A DNA stretch of 64,000 nt from Paeniglutamicibacter kerguelensis (lineage in GTDB: Bacteria; Actinomycetota; Actinomycetes; Actinomycetales; Micrococcaceae), in contig NZ_JAGIOF010000004.1 of the NCBI RefSeq assembly GCF_017876535.1, forward strand, positions 62,001 to 126,000. The letters run 5' to 3'. The notes beneath the pieces are model-generated. The model searched no databases. It saw only the letters and a program-made list of their open reading frames with translations, and was not told the origin of the DNA. The translations under genes and the position numbers were made by a program. Below, piece by piece: positions 44,668 to 53,859 of this stretch; position 1 is the stretch's first letter; the number at the start of each line of letters is the position of its first letter.

Positions 44668-44834
44668 GAATCCTCCATCGTGGATAAGTTCCGGACCGGT
44701 GCCCCGGAGCTTCCTTTTAAGTTAGCGGCTATTAACTCATGCCAGCGTAGACCGGGAACGGCCGGGACAAAAGGGTCTTGCGTACGCGTGGCGTGCTTCC
44801 CCAGTTGCTTGGGCGGCGGCCATAGACTGTGGCC

Positions 44835-45602
44835 ATGAAGCGCTTCATCTTGGTTTCCACACGTGAACACGATCTGGCCGCGGCCGACGAGGTGCGCGGG
44901 GTGCTGGCCGCCGGCGGACTGCGCGAGGACCAAATGCAGGTGATCAGCCTGGCCCGGGGCCCGCTGGGACCGATCGACGAGCTGGACCTGGACAACTGCG
45001 CGGGGGTGATCCTCGGCGGCAGCCCGTTCAACGCCTCCGATGACCCCGGCAAGAAATCCAACCTGCAGAAACGCTGCGAAACCGACCTCGACGCCCTGCT
45101 GGACGTGCTTGTCGCCGAGGACTTCCCGTTCCTTGGCGCCTGCTACGGGGTCGGAACCCTTGGAGTGCACCAGGGCGGGATCATCGACAGGCAGTTCGGC
45201 GAGCCGGTCGGCACCTCCCGCATCAGGGTGTTGGATGCCGGGCGGAAGGATCCGCTGCTGGCGGGCCTGCCGGATGAATTCGATGCGTTCGTGGGACACA
45301 AGGAAGCTGTGTCGGTGTTGCCCGCGGGAGCCGTGCTGCTGGCGGATTCCGCGGCGTGCCCGGTGCAGATGTTCCGCATCAAATCCAACCTGTACGCCAC
45401 GCAGTTCCACCCGGAGCTTGACCCCGCGGGTTTGGCCCAGCGCATCATGGTCTACCGGGATGCCGGCTATTTCCCGCCGCACGAGGCGCAGGAACTGCAC
45501 GACAGGGCCCTTGCATCCCAGGTGGACTGGCCGGAGCTGATCCTGCGGAACTTCGTGGACCGCTACGGGAAAACGGATAGGCAAGCCCCGCCCGAAATCT
45601 AG
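44835..45602 (+). CDS. Class I glutamine amidotransferase-like protein
   Basis: 255 aa. The triad is visible: Cys in FLGACYGVG (about residue 100) and His-Glu in ATQFHPELD (about 193-195). Its size and the GVILGGSPFNASD start of the domain match stand-alone GATase1 proteins (GuaA-N-like), which hydrolyse glutamine or cleave related gamma-glutamyl compounds. TAGACT (44823-44828) ends 6 nt before ATG 44835, so it is likely leaderless; the GTG at 44829 is too close to the box. It overlaps the convergent YdeI gene by 4 bp. Confidence 0.9.
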   Translation: MKRFILVSTREHDLAAADEVRGVLAAGGLREDQMQVISLARGPLGPIDELDLDNCAGVILGGSPFNASDDPGKKSNLQKRCETDLDALLDVLVAEDFPFLGACYGVGTLGVHQGGIIDRQFGEPVGTSRIRVLDAGRKDPLLAGLPDEFDAFVGHKEAVSVLPAGAVLLADSAACPVQMFRIKSNLYATQFHPELDPAGLAQRIMVYRDAGYFPPHEAQELHDRALASQVDWPELILRNFVDRYGKTDRQAPPEI

Positions 45603-46171
45603 AAGATTCCTTCGCCGGCGTCCAGCTTGGCAATGAATTCGGTGATTTTCCTTCGTCTGGTTTCCTCGCGCTTGACCGTGTGCAGGCGCAAATAGATCGC
45701 AAAGCGTTCGCTGCCGCCCAGGGTTGCCAGCTTTTCCTGCGCAACGGGATGCCCTTCCAGCGCCGCCACGAAGTCCTCAGGCAGTTGAGCGTCCTTCTGC
45801 CCCGCGTAGGCATTCTCCCAGCGGCCGTCGGCCTTGGCCGCCTCAACCGCGGCGATTCCCGAGGGCGCCATCAGCCCCGCATCAGTCAACCGAGTGATGG
45901 TTTCCACGTTCTTGGCTGACCAATTGCTCTTTGTAGTTCGCGGCGTGAACCTATTGCTGAAGCTCTCCTCGTCGCGGCCGTTGCGCCGACCATCGATCCA
46001 CCCAAAGCACAGCGCCTGGTCGACCGCCTGCGCGTAGGTGAGTTCGGTGACGCTGCCGCCCTTCTTGTGAAGCACCAGCTGCACGCCGGGGTGCGAGGCA
46101 TGGTTCTCAACCAGCCATGATCGCCACGCATCCTCATGGGGTACCAAAAGTTCTTCAAGATCTAACGCCAT
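45599..46171 (-). CDS. YdeI/OmpD-associated family protein
   Basis: 190 aa. The family pattern is clear: WRSWLVENHASHPGVQLVLHKK, YAQAVDQALCFGWIDGRRNGRDEESFSNRFTPRTTKSNWSAKNVE, and the C-terminal FVAALEGHPVAQEKLATLGGSERFAIYLRLHTVKREETRRRKITEFIAKL. No enzymatic role is established for these proteins. ATG 46180 is an alternative start. Its 3' end overlaps the amidotransferase gene. Confidence 0.88.
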   Translation of the reverse strand: MALDLEELLVPHEDAWRSWLVENHASHPGVQLVLHKKGGSVTELTYAQAVDQALCFGWIDGRRNGRDEESFSNRFTPRTTKSNWSAKNVETITRLTDAGLMAPSGIAAVEAAKADGRWENAYAGQKDAQLPEDFVAALEGHPVAQEKLATLGGSERFAIYLRLHTVKREETRRRKITEFIAKLDAGEGIF

Positions 46172-46354
46172 GGGAACCATCCCATCACACTGCGGGCCCG
46201 GAGCAACACAAAAGCCGCATCAGGGCTTGGCACGCAATCCCGGGCCGTGTTGCTAGCATCCCAAGTAGGGCAACGAATCAGGATCCCGCGGTTCCACGAT
46301 TTCGGAACCCGCGTTTGCCCTGAAAACCCCCGCCATTTTTCTGGAGGAACACCA

Positions 46355-47122
46355 ATGTTGCGCGTCAGGCCGATTCTGCACACCCCCCACGCACCCGAAT
46401 GGGTTGCGCTGCTCACGGCACTGGGGCTTGGTGAAATCCGGGTTGCCGACAACGGTCTTGGCACCGCCCTTGGCGTTGCCGGAGGCCGGTGTTTCGCCGC
46501 GGACGCCGGACGCATCCTGGTCTCCGAGTCCGACACGTTCGGAACCCGACTGGGGTTCGAGGTGCGTGATGTCCAGAAATTTGCGCAGTGGACCATCAGC
46601 GACGGAACGCCGGTGCTCCTGGGAACCGAAGCGGCCGCTGGCGGCTCGGTGACCATTGCGGAAATCGTTGCCCCCGACGGGGTGTCCTTCAGTGCCCGCC
46701 CCGTCGACCCCTTGATCACCGACGGCACGCCCCAGGCGCCCGACCCGCATCCGCACGGCTTGGCCGTGGTGGCGTGCTGGGGCACACCCGATGTCCCCGG
46801 GGCGATTTCCACGCTGGCAAACACCGGCGCAAAACCCGAAGCAGCCAATGGGGGCCCGGGCCGGGCGAGGTACCGGGCCAAACATGGAGGATACGTCGAC
46901 GTCACCGAAAACGACGTTCCCGAGGCCGGACTCTCCTTTGAATACACGGGCTCAGCTTCGGCCATGGAAGAACGACTGGCCCTGGCCGGGTACGAGTCCT
47001 CGGTCCTCGAACAGGGGCCGAACACCGTGCTGTCGGTGCGCCACCCCGACGGCGGCCGGCTGCGGGTCGCCTGCACACAAGCCAAAGGGAATAGCGTTGC
47101 CGGCGAACCGGTTGGCACCTGA
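46355..47122 (+). CDS. VOC/glyoxalase-like two-domain protein
   Basis: 255 aa. Two similar halves (about residues 1-115 and 130-250) each have a betaalphabetabetabeta order, for example EWVALLTALGLGEIRV...LGFEV and DVPGAISTLANTGAKPEA...LRVAC, consistent with a vicinal-oxygen-chelate fold. Metal ligands are not obvious, so it may bind ligands without catalysis. GGAGG lies 7 nt before the ATG; the frame is open upstream without start support. The old-yellow-enzyme gene starts 1 nt after its stop codon, so the two form an operon. Confidence 0.7.
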   Translation: MLRVRPILHTPHAPEWVALLTALGLGEIRVADNGLGTALGVAGGRCFAADAGRILVSESDTFGTRLGFEVRDVQKFAQWTISDGTPVLLGTEAAAGGSVTIAEIVAPDGVSFSARPVDPLITDGTPQAPDPHPHGLAVVACWGTPDVPGAISTLANTGAKPEAANGGPGRARYRAKHGGYVDVTENDVPEAGLSFEYTGSASAMEERLALAGYESSVLEQGPNTVLSVRHPDGGRLRVACTQAKGNSVAGEPVGT

Positions 47123-47123
47123 C

Positions 47124-48233
47124 ATGAGCAAGCTTTTTGCCCCGGCAACCCTGGGCACACCGGACGGCACGGGCCTGGAACTGCGCAACCGCACGTTCCT
47201 GGCACCGATGTGCCAGTACTCGATCACCAAGCGGGACGGGGTGCCGCATGCGTGGCAGATGACCCACCTGGGGGCCCGTGCCGCGGGCGGGTTCGCCCTG
47301 GTGTACACCGAGGCCACCGCCGTCACCGCGCAGGGGCGCATCAGCGACCAGGACACGGGCATCTGGAACGACGACCAAGCCGAAGCCTGGGCGCCGATCG
47401 TCGATTTCATCCACTCGCAAGGGGCGGCGGCCGGGATCCAGCTGGCCCATGCCGGCGGCAAGGCCTCCACCTACGCTTGGCTGCCCGGCCACACCGCCGC
47501 CGGGCAACGCGGGAACCTGCGTCCCCGGGACGGCGGCTGGGAAACCATCGGCCCGTCTGCCACGGACGTGCTGGGGCTGGCCTCACCGACGGCCATGACG
47601 CAGGAACAGATCGACGCGTCGATTTCCGACTGGGCCGCCGCGGCCCGGCGGGCGGACGCCGCGGGGTTCGACGTCGTGCAGATCCATGCGGCCCACGGCT
47701 ACCTGATCCACCAGTTCCTTTCCCCGTTGACCAACACGCGCACGGACGCCTACGGCGGCAGCTTCGAGAACCGGACGCGCTACGCACGCGAGGTCATCAC
47801 CGCGGTGCGAGAGGCCTGGCCGGCGCACAAGCCGCTGGCGATCAGGCTCTCCGGGGACGACTGGGTTCAGGGCGGCTGGAGCATTGCCGACACCGCACGT
47901 TTTGCGCTCGAGGCCTTCGGGATGGGCGTCGGCGCCTTCGACCTGTCCAGTGCCGGGATCGGGGCCTACCACGGGCCCAGCGGCCCGGGCTTCCAGGTGT
48001 CGCTGGCCGCGGCGGTCAAGGCCGCGGTGCCCGGTGCGTTTGTCACGGCGGTGGGCCTGATCACCGAACCGGCCCAGGCCGAACAGGTCCTGGTGACGGG
48101 CGCTGCCGACGGGGTGTCGATCGGGCGGGCGGCCTTGAAGAACCCGAACTGGCCGGCGATCGCGGCCGCCGAACTCGGCGAACCGCACGAGAACATCCCG
48201 TTCCCCGCCCAGTACTGGCGCGCCAACTGGTAA
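47124..48233 (+). CDS. NADH:flavin oxidoreductase, YqjM-like old yellow enzyme
   Basis: 369 aa TIM-barrel FMN enzyme. The YqjM hallmark Cys30 in FLAPMCQYS replaces the Thr of classical OYEs. QLAHAGGKAS, the substrate pair in VQIHAAHGYLIHQFLSP, the GG-x-x-x-R FENRTR segment and GLITEPAQAEQVL...GRAAL phosphate loop are present. It reduces activated C=C bonds of electrophiles with NAD(P)H. It follows the VOC protein gene in a likely stress or detoxification operon (inference). Confidence 0.95.
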   Translation: MSKLFAPATLGTPDGTGLELRNRTFLAPMCQYSITKRDGVPHAWQMTHLGARAAGGFALVYTEATAVTAQGRISDQDTGIWNDDQAEAWAPIVDFIHSQGAAAGIQLAHAGGKASTYAWLPGHTAAGQRGNLRPRDGGWETIGPSATDVLGLASPTAMTQEQIDASISDWAAAARRADAAGFDVVQIHAAHGYLIHQFLSPLTNTRTDAYGGSFENRTRYAREVITAVREAWPAHKPLAIRLSGDDWVQGGWSIADTARFALEAFGMGVGAFDLSSAGIGAYHGPSGPGFQVSLAAAVKAAVPGAFVTAVGLITEPAQAEQVLVTGAADGVSIGRAALKNPNWPAIAAAELGEPHENIPFPAQYWRANW

Positions 48234-48259
48234 CCACCCCTTCCCTGAGACCCCAAAAA

Positions 48260-48295
48260 ACCGGGCACGCACCCCCTGTGGAGTGCGTGCCCGGT
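48260..48295. terminator. Bidirectional terminator between OYE and MFS genes
   Basis: A 13-bp perfect inverted repeat (48260-48272 with 48283-48295) preceded by an A-run (T-run for leftward transcripts), between convergent genes. Confidence 0.88.
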
Positions 48296-48317
48296 CTATT
48301 TGGCGGGCCGGCGGGTC

Positions 48318-49694
48318 CTAGCCGTTCAGGTCCTTGCCCGCGGATTCGGGCAGCTTGTAGGCGGTGACGGCACTGGTCAGCAGCAAGACCATCGCGTAGA
48401 CCGAGAAGGCCAGGGCACCTGTGGCCATGCCGAACCAGGCCGCGAAGCCAGCCTGCAGGAAGGCCGCGGTGCCGCCGAATGCGGCGACGCAGATGGCGTA
48501 CGGGATGGCCACGCCGACGGTGCGGATCGCCGTGGGGAACAGTTCGGCATAGACGGCCGGGACGATCGAGGCGGAGGCGGCGATGAAGATGAGCATGACC
48601 GACATCGAGATGAACAGCTGCCAGGCCTCGCCTCGGACAAACGATGCCATCGGGATCTGCAGGGCGGCTGCGCCGACGCAGGAGATGATCAGCACCGGGC
48701 GGCGGCCGATGCGGTCAGAGAGCTTGCCCCAGAACGGCAGGGCGATCATGAAGACGATGTTTGCGGCAACGCCGGTCCACAGCGCGGCGGCGGGATCCAT
48801 CTTCAGGGTGGAGATGGCGTAGGCGGGGGTGGAGATCGACCAGATGTAGTAGACCACCGTCAGCCCGACGGTCAGGCCGATGACCTGCAGCGCCTTGCGC
48901 CAGTTGGCGATGATCTGCGAGAACACCGAGGGTCCGCGGTTGCCCTGCTCGGCCTTGGCGGCCTTCTGCTCCTCGAACTGCTTGGTCTCCTTCAGGCGCG
49001 AACGCATGATCAGGGTGTACAGGCCCATCAGGGCGCCGATGGCAAACGGGATGCGCCAGCCGAAGCCGGCCATCTGTTCCTTGCTCAACGTCATGGTCAG
49101 GATGGCGCCGAGCAGGGTGCCGACGACGATGCCGGCGGTGCCGGAGAAGTAGATCAGCGTGGAGTACAGGCCGCGCTTGGGGGCCGGCGCCATCTCGGCC
49201 AGGTAGGTCTGCGCGCTGGGCATTTCACCGCCGTGCGCCAGGCCCTGCAACAGGCGGGCTACCAGCAGGATCAACGAGGCTGCAGCGCCGATGGACTCGT
49301 ACGTCGGGGTGATCGCGATGATCAGCGAGCCGACCGAGGCCAGTGCCACCGCGAAGGTCATGGCGGCCTTGCGGCCGACCTTGTCCCCGATCAGGCCGAA
49401 GAACAGGCCACCGAAGGGGCGTGCCACGAAGCCGACGGCGAAGATCGCCATGGTGGCCAGGAACGCGGAGGTCGCATCCGCCTTGGAGAAGAGCTGCCCG
49501 GAGATGAAGGAGGCGAACGTTGCGTAGATCGCCCAGTCGAACCACTCCACGGCGTTGCCGGCACCGATGCCCATCAGGGTCTTGACCTTGGACTGCGGGC
49601 GTCCGCCGTGCGGGGAAACGGGATCCGCGTGGCGCGGGCCGGCGGGAAGCGTGTCCGACCCGGTGGCCGGGGTGAGGTTCTCGGTGATGCTCAT
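48318..49694 (-). CDS. MFS transporter, metabolite:H+ symporter family
   Basis: 458 aa with 12 membrane helices. The MHS signature appears: GNAVEWFDWAIYATF, RPFGGLFFGLIGDKVGRK after helix 2, LLQGLAHGGEMPSAQTYLAE after helix 4, and GKLSDRIGRRPVL in the second half. MHS members (KgtP, ProP, ShiA) import organic acids or betaines with protons. Start 49694 has GAAGGA upstream. It follows the amidohydrolase gene on the same strand by 46 bp and likely imports the substrate, or handles the product, of that enzyme. Confidence 0.93.
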   Translation of the reverse strand: MSITENLTPATGSDTLPAGPRHADPVSPHGGRPQSKVKTLMGIGAGNAVEWFDWAIYATFASFISGQLFSKADATSAFLATMAIFAVGFVARPFGGLFFGLIGDKVGRKAAMTFAVALASVGSLIIAITPTYESIGAAASLILLVARLLQGLAHGGEMPSAQTYLAEMAPAPKRGLYSTLIYFSGTAGIVVGTLLGAILTMTLSKEQMAGFGWRIPFAIGALMGLYTLIMRSRLKETKQFEEQKAAKAEQGNRGPSVFSQIIANWRKALQVIGLTVGLTVVYYIWSISTPAYAISTLKMDPAAALWTGVAANIVFMIALPFWGKLSDRIGRRPVLIISCVGAAALQIPMASFVRGEAWQLFISMSVMLIFIAASASIVPAVYAELFPTAIRTVGVAIPYAICVAAFGGTAAFLQAGFAAWFGMATGALAFSVYAMVLLLTSAVTAYKLPESAGKDLNG

Positions 49695-49740
49695 GGTGTG
49701 GTTCCTTCGGGAGGTGCCGGGGAGAAGTGGTGGGAGCGGG

Positions 49741-50988
49741 TTAGTTTGCCGCTGATGCACGAAGTGCTTGTAGCCGGCTGACGGCCAGGTGCGTGTAGAG
49801 CGCGGTGCCGCTGGAGAGCACCGAGTCGTCGAACTTTGCATACGGCGAGTGGTTGTACTCGGCCGTTGCCAGGTCCGCCCCGGGGGTCAGTGCGGAGAGG
49901 AAGAGGAAGGAACCCGGAACCTCGTTCAGGACGCGGGAGAAGTCTTCGCTGCCGGCCAGCGGGTCGCGCATGGCCTTGTAGCTGGTTGCGTCAAAGAGTT
50001 CCTCGACCGCGTTGCGCGCAAAGAGCGTCTCCGACTCGTCGTTGATGGTGGTGGGGTACTCGGTCTGGTAGTTGACGGTGACCTCAAGGCCGTGGGCCCG
50101 GGCAATGTTCTGCAGCAGCTGCGGAACGGAGGCCTGGAGCTTCTCGTGGGCCTCGTTGCTGAAGGAGCGGATGGTCGCCTCGAAATATGCGGTGTCCGGG
50201 ATGATGTTGCGCACCGTGCCGGCACGCAGCACTCCGACGGAGATGACCACCGGGTCGAAGATGTTGAACTGGCGGGTGACCATGGTCTGCAAGGCAGTGA
50301 CCATTTCGGCGGCTGCGGTGACAGGGTCCTTGGCGGCGAAGGGTGCCGAGCCGTGGCCGCCGGCACCATGCACCGTGACAAAGAGGCCGTCGCTGGCGCT
50401 CATGATCGGGCCGCTCTTGGCAGTGAACACGCCGGTTTCCTCCATGGCGCTCATGACGTGCAGGCCGAAGGCGGCATCGACCTTCTTGCCCGAGGCCTCC
50501 AGCACGCCTTCGCGCACCATATAGGAGGCTCCGTCCCAGCCTTCCTCGCCGGGCTGGAACATCAGCACGACGTCCCCGGCCAGCGATTCGCGGCGTTCGG
50601 ACAACAGTGTTGCTGCACCGGCCAGCATCGAGGTGTGCAGGTCGTGCCCGCAGCCATGCATGGTGTCCCCGGTCTGCGAGGCGTAATCGACGCCCGACTT
50701 TTCCTGCAGCGGCAATCCGTCCATGTCACCGCGCAACAGCACCACGGGGCGCTCGCCGACGGGGACATCGGCCGCGGCGCCGCCGCGCAGGACGGCGGTG
50801 ACCGAGGTCAGGTCCTTGCCCATGCTGATTTCGTACCCCAGCGGTTCCAGCCAATCCAGCACCCGTTCCTGGGTGCCGGGCAGCTGCAGCCCAACCTCGG
50901 GCGCCCGGTGCAGCGTGTGGCGCAGCGCCGTGATCTCCGGCGCCAGTTCCTGCGCGTCCTGAAGGATTGAGGTTGGTGAGTTGCCCAT
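49741..50988 (-). CDS. M20 family amidohydrolase (HipO/AbgB type)
   Basis: 415 aa. Metal ligands and catalytic residues of the M20D amidohydrolases: DMDGLPLQE, HGCGHDLHTSML (about residues 108-119), FQPGEEGWDGA with the catalytic Glu pair, and AGSEDFS near the C-terminus. The lid dimerisation domain (about 195-310) is present. Relatives hydrolyse N-acyl amino acids, hippurate or IAA conjugates. AGGAAG precedes the ATG. It forms a unit with the MFS gene downstream and diverges from the Lrp/AsnC gene. Confidence 0.93.
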   Translation of the reverse strand: MGNSPTSILQDAQELAPEITALRHTLHRAPEVGLQLPGTQERVLDWLEPLGYEISMGKDLTSVTAVLRGGAAADVPVGERPVVLLRGDMDGLPLQEKSGVDYASQTGDTMHGCGHDLHTSMLAGAATLLSERRESLAGDVVLMFQPGEEGWDGASYMVREGVLEASGKKVDAAFGLHVMSAMEETGVFTAKSGPIMSASDGLFVTVHGAGGHGSAPFAAKDPVTAAAEMVTALQTMVTRQFNIFDPVVISVGVLRAGTVRNIIPDTAYFEATIRSFSNEAHEKLQASVPQLLQNIARAHGLEVTVNYQTEYPTTINDESETLFARNAVEELFDATSYKAMRDPLAGSEDFSRVLNEVPGSFLFLSALTPGADLATAEYNHSPYAKFDDSVLSSGTALYTHLAVSRLQALRASAAN

Positions 50989-51012
50989 GCCGTGGTCGCT
51001 TCCTGTAGTTCG

Positions 51013-51058
51013 GTGATTTCGATTCACTTTTCGTGAGCCGTATCACTTTCGATAGTGA
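51013..51058. promoter_or_regulatory. Alternating GTGA/TCAC half-site array (candidate Lrp operator)
   Basis: Half-sites GTGA (51013), TCAC (51024), GTGA (51033), TCAC (51043) and GTGA (51055) alternate at 9-12 bp steps, close to one helix turn each, between the divergent amidohydrolase and Lrp genes. Confidence 0.55.
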
Positions 51059-51152
51059 GGCACGGGCAGGATCATGGGATAAAATTCGAGAAAAATTGCG
51101 CAAGGCATGCCAAAAACCGCGATCTTGTGCACGGGACGCCAGGGAGCTAAAC

Positions 51153-52139
51153 GTGGAACTACCCGTCGAAGACCTTCAACTGGTCCATGCGCTTCAAATC
51201 GCGCCGCGGGCCAGCTGGGCCGAGTTGGGAGACATACTGGGCCGACACCCCGCCACGCTTTCCGCGCGGTGGGGCAAATTGCGCGAGGACCGCATGGCCT
51301 GGGTGCTGGGCCACCTGGGCGGGTTTCCCGAACAGCATTGCACGGCCTTCGTCGAAGTGCAGGCGAACCCGGAACTCATCGACCAGGCCACCTCCGAGCT
51401 CTGCTCCATCTCCGAGGTGCTCACGGTCGACGATGCGAGCAGCACCGCGGACTTCCGGCTCACCTGTCTGGCCGCCGACTGGCTCACCATGGCCAGGGAA
51501 GTGTTGCCGCAGATCCGCAATGCCACGGGCGTCCAACGCATCAAGGTCTCGCTGTGCACAAGGCTCTTCGCCACGGGCAACGCCTGGCGCCTGGACGTGC
51601 TGTCCCCCGCGCAGCAGGCATCCCTGCAGCGGCTGAGCCACCCTCCCGTGGCCCCGCCAACCATCATCCCTGACACCTTCTGGCCGATGCTGCACGTGCT
51701 GATGCGCGACGGGCGGGCCACCGCCTCGGAAATCGCCCAGGTCACCGGCCAGCATCCCTCCACGACCGGGCGCGCGTTGAAGACCGCACTGGAGACCGGT
51801 ATGGTGAGCCTTCGCTGCGAATTGGCCAGCCACTACACCGGCTACCCGCTGACCGTCCAGTGGTTCGCCCGCGTGCCGGCGGGATCCGAGGACGCCGTGG
51901 CGGTATTCCTGCTGGAGCATCGCACGCTGCGCCTGTGCGCCTCGACCACCGGGGTCTCGAACTTCACGTTCATGATGCAGCTGCGCACCCCCGCCGATAT
52001 CGCCGACATCGAGGCCAAGCTTGCGGCCCGCGTGCCCGGGGTGGCCATCGTCGAGTCGTGCGTGGGGGTGCGCTCGTTCAAACGCATGGGATGGATGCTG
52101 GATCCGGAGGGACGGCCGACCGGGGAGGTTGTCGTCTGA
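51153..52139 (+). CDS. Double-length Lrp/AsnC family regulator
   Basis: 328 aa from GTG 51153, which has GGGAG 7 nt upstream. It contains two Lrp units: HTH one (about residues 8-55, WAELGDILGRHPATLSARWGKL) with an AsnC/RAM-like region, and HTH two (about 180-220, ATASEIAQVTGQHPSTTGRALK) followed by a second RAM domain (about 235-310). Such fused regulators occur in actinobacteria. The amidohydrolase-MFS operon diverges from it, with an array of GTGA/TCAC half-sites between, so amino-acid or N-acyl-amino-acid responsive control of that operon is likely (inference). It ends at a convergent terminator. Confidence 0.9.
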   Translation: MELPVEDLQLVHALQIAPRASWAELGDILGRHPATLSARWGKLREDRMAWVLGHLGGFPEQHCTAFVEVQANPELIDQATSELCSISEVLTVDDASSTADFRLTCLAADWLTMAREVLPQIRNATGVQRIKVSLCTRLFATGNAWRLDVLSPAQQASLQRLSHPPVAPPTIIPDTFWPMLHVLMRDGRATASEIAQVTGQHPSTTGRALKTALETGMVSLRCELASHYTGYPLTVQWFARVPAGSEDAVAVFLLEHRTLRLCASTTGVSNFTFMMQLRTPADIADIEAKLAARVPGVAIVESCVGVRSFKRMGWMLDPEGRPTGEVVV

Positions 52140-52194
52140 CCCTCCCGTCCCACGCCAAGCTCCCCCCCAGGCTGGATCGGCGCTTAACGCACGA

Positions 52195-52224
52195 ATGTCC
52201 CCGACCGTGAACAGTCGGGGACAT
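52195..52224. terminator. Bidirectional terminator between Lrp and DHA2 genes
   Basis: An 11-bp perfect inverted repeat (52195-52205 with 52214-52224), loop of 8 nt, between convergent genes. Confidence 0.85.
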
Positions 52225-52253
52225 CTGTGCAGGCGGCAGCCGCCAAGGATTGG

Positions 52254-53693
52254 CTAGTGAACGTGCGCCTTCTCGGCAAGTTCCTCGGCCGGGGCCTTGG
52301 ACAGGAACAGTGCAACGACGACCATGCCGAGCCCGCAAATCGCAGCCACGGTGAATCCCGCGGAGAAACCGGAGATCTGTGCGGCGATCGGATCGGACCC
52401 GGCCGCGGCACCCGTGGAAATCCGCGACGCCAATACGCCGACCAGCAACGCGGTGCCCGCGGCGCCGCCCAGCTGCTGCAGGGTGCTGAGCACCGCCGAA
52501 CCGTGCGAGTGCAGAGAGTGCGGCAACGGGTTCAGCGCGGTGGTGAACGCCGGGGTGAAGATCAGCGCGAGGGACAGGGACATGGTCAGGTGCAGGCCGA
52601 TGATCACGGGGATCGGGGTCTCCGCGCCGAGCAAGCGGGAGTACCCGAAGAGCACCAGGGCCAGGATGACGGAGCCGGGGATCACCAGCGGGCGCGGGCC
52701 GACCTTGTCGTAGGCACGTCCCACAAACGGGGCCAGCAGGCCCATGAGCAGGCCGCCGGGCAGCAGCATCAGGCCGGTGGCCAGGGTGTCCAGGCCCCGC
52801 ACGTTCTGCAGGTACATCGGCAACAGGATGATGACGCCGAACAGCGCCACCATGGCCAGCACCATCAGCACCAGCGACAGCGTGAACGGGCGGTAGGTGA
52901 ACGGGCGCATGTCCAGCAGCGCGTGGTCCTTGCGCTGCAGCTTCAGCTGAAGCATCACGAACGTCACCAACGACAGCACGGCAATCACCAGCACGGCCAG
53001 CGTCGTGGCGTCCAGCCCGTTGGAGGAAAGCTTGCTCAGCCCGTAGACCAGGCCGCCGAAGGCCGGGACCGACAGGATGACGGAGGGGATCGAGAGCGGC
53101 GTGCCCGAGGCCTCGGCGTTCTTGTTCAGGCGCGGGGCACCGATGAGCAGGGCGGCGATCGCGATCGGCGCGATGATCAGGAACATGAAGCGCCAGTTCA
53201 GGAACTGCAGGATCAACCCGGAGATCGTCGGGCCGATGGCCGGGGCCACGGAGATCACGATCGACACGTTGCCCATGATCACGCCGCGGCGGTGCGCCGG
53301 CACCAGGTCAAGGATGGTGGTCATCAGCAGCGGCATCATGATCGCGGTGCCGGAAGCCTGGATCACGCGGGCTCCGAGCAGCATTGCAAAGCTCGGGGAC
53401 GCCGCGGCAAGCAGCGTGCCGGCGGAGAACAGCCCCATGGCCAGCAGGAAGACCCCGCGGGTGCTGAAGCGCTGCAGCAGGAACCCCGTGGCGGGGATGA
53501 CAACGGCCATGGTGAGCATGAAGATCGTGGCCAGCCACTGGATGGCGTCCTCGCTGACCTTGAATTCGTGCATCAGTACGGGCAAGGCGACGTTCATGAT
53601 CGTCTCGTTGAGGATCACGATGAAGGCGGAAATGATCAGCACCGTAATGGTGGCCAGGTCCTTGGGATTGAGCCGGGTATTGGTCTCGGTCAC
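52254..53693 (-). CDS. DHA2 family MFS drug exporter (14 helices)
   Basis: 479 aa. About 14 membrane helices; DHA2 motifs: VILNETIMNVALPVLMHEF after helix 1 (motif D1), a helix 2-3 loop, GARVIQASGTAIMMPLLM (motif C region), and the antiporter sequence MGNVSIVISVAPAIGPTISG. These support proton-driven export of drugs or other amphiphiles. The second half has HSHGSAVLSTLQQLGGAAGTA. It is a single gene with its own convergent terminator; no regulator is adjacent. Confidence 0.94.
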   Translation of the reverse strand: MTETNTRLNPKDLATITVLIISAFIVILNETIMNVALPVLMHEFKVSEDAIQWLATIFMLTMAVVIPATGFLLQRFSTRGVFLLAMGLFSAGTLLAAASPSFAMLLGARVIQASGTAIMMPLLMTTILDLVPAHRRGVIMGNVSIVISVAPAIGPTISGLILQFLNWRFMFLIIAPIAIAALLIGAPRLNKNAEASGTPLSIPSVILSVPAFGGLVYGLSKLSSNGLDATTLAVLVIAVLSLVTFVMLQLKLQRKDHALLDMRPFTYRPFTLSLVLMVLAMVALFGVIILLPMYLQNVRGLDTLATGLMLLPGGLLMGLLAPFVGRAYDKVGPRPLVIPGSVILALVLFGYSRLLGAETPIPVIIGLHLTMSLSLALIFTPAFTTALNPLPHSLHSHGSAVLSTLQQLGGAAGTALLVGVLASRISTGAAAGSDPIAAQISGFSAGFTVAAICGLGMVVVALFLSKAPAEELAEKAHVH

Positions 53694-53859
53694 GAAGTGT
53701 GGCCTCTTCCATGAAGTGTTTGGTTGTTGGTGAACATCTAATTCTAGCGTTCGGGGCCGTCATTTCATTCCCGGGCAGCAGTTAACTCTTGGCGGCCCGC
53801 GGCACAACACGGCGACGCCAAGATCGCCATTGGGGCACCCATGCGCCAAGATGGAGAAC

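Noticed and set aside
48300..49781. 493-codon plus-strand frame opposite the MFS gene
   Set aside because: Gly/Asp/His/Gln-rich shadow; the MFS reading has 12 helices and correct motifs.
52227..53714. 495-codon plus-strand frame opposite the DHA2 gene
   Set aside because: Extremely Gln/His/Arg-rich shadow of membrane-helix codons.
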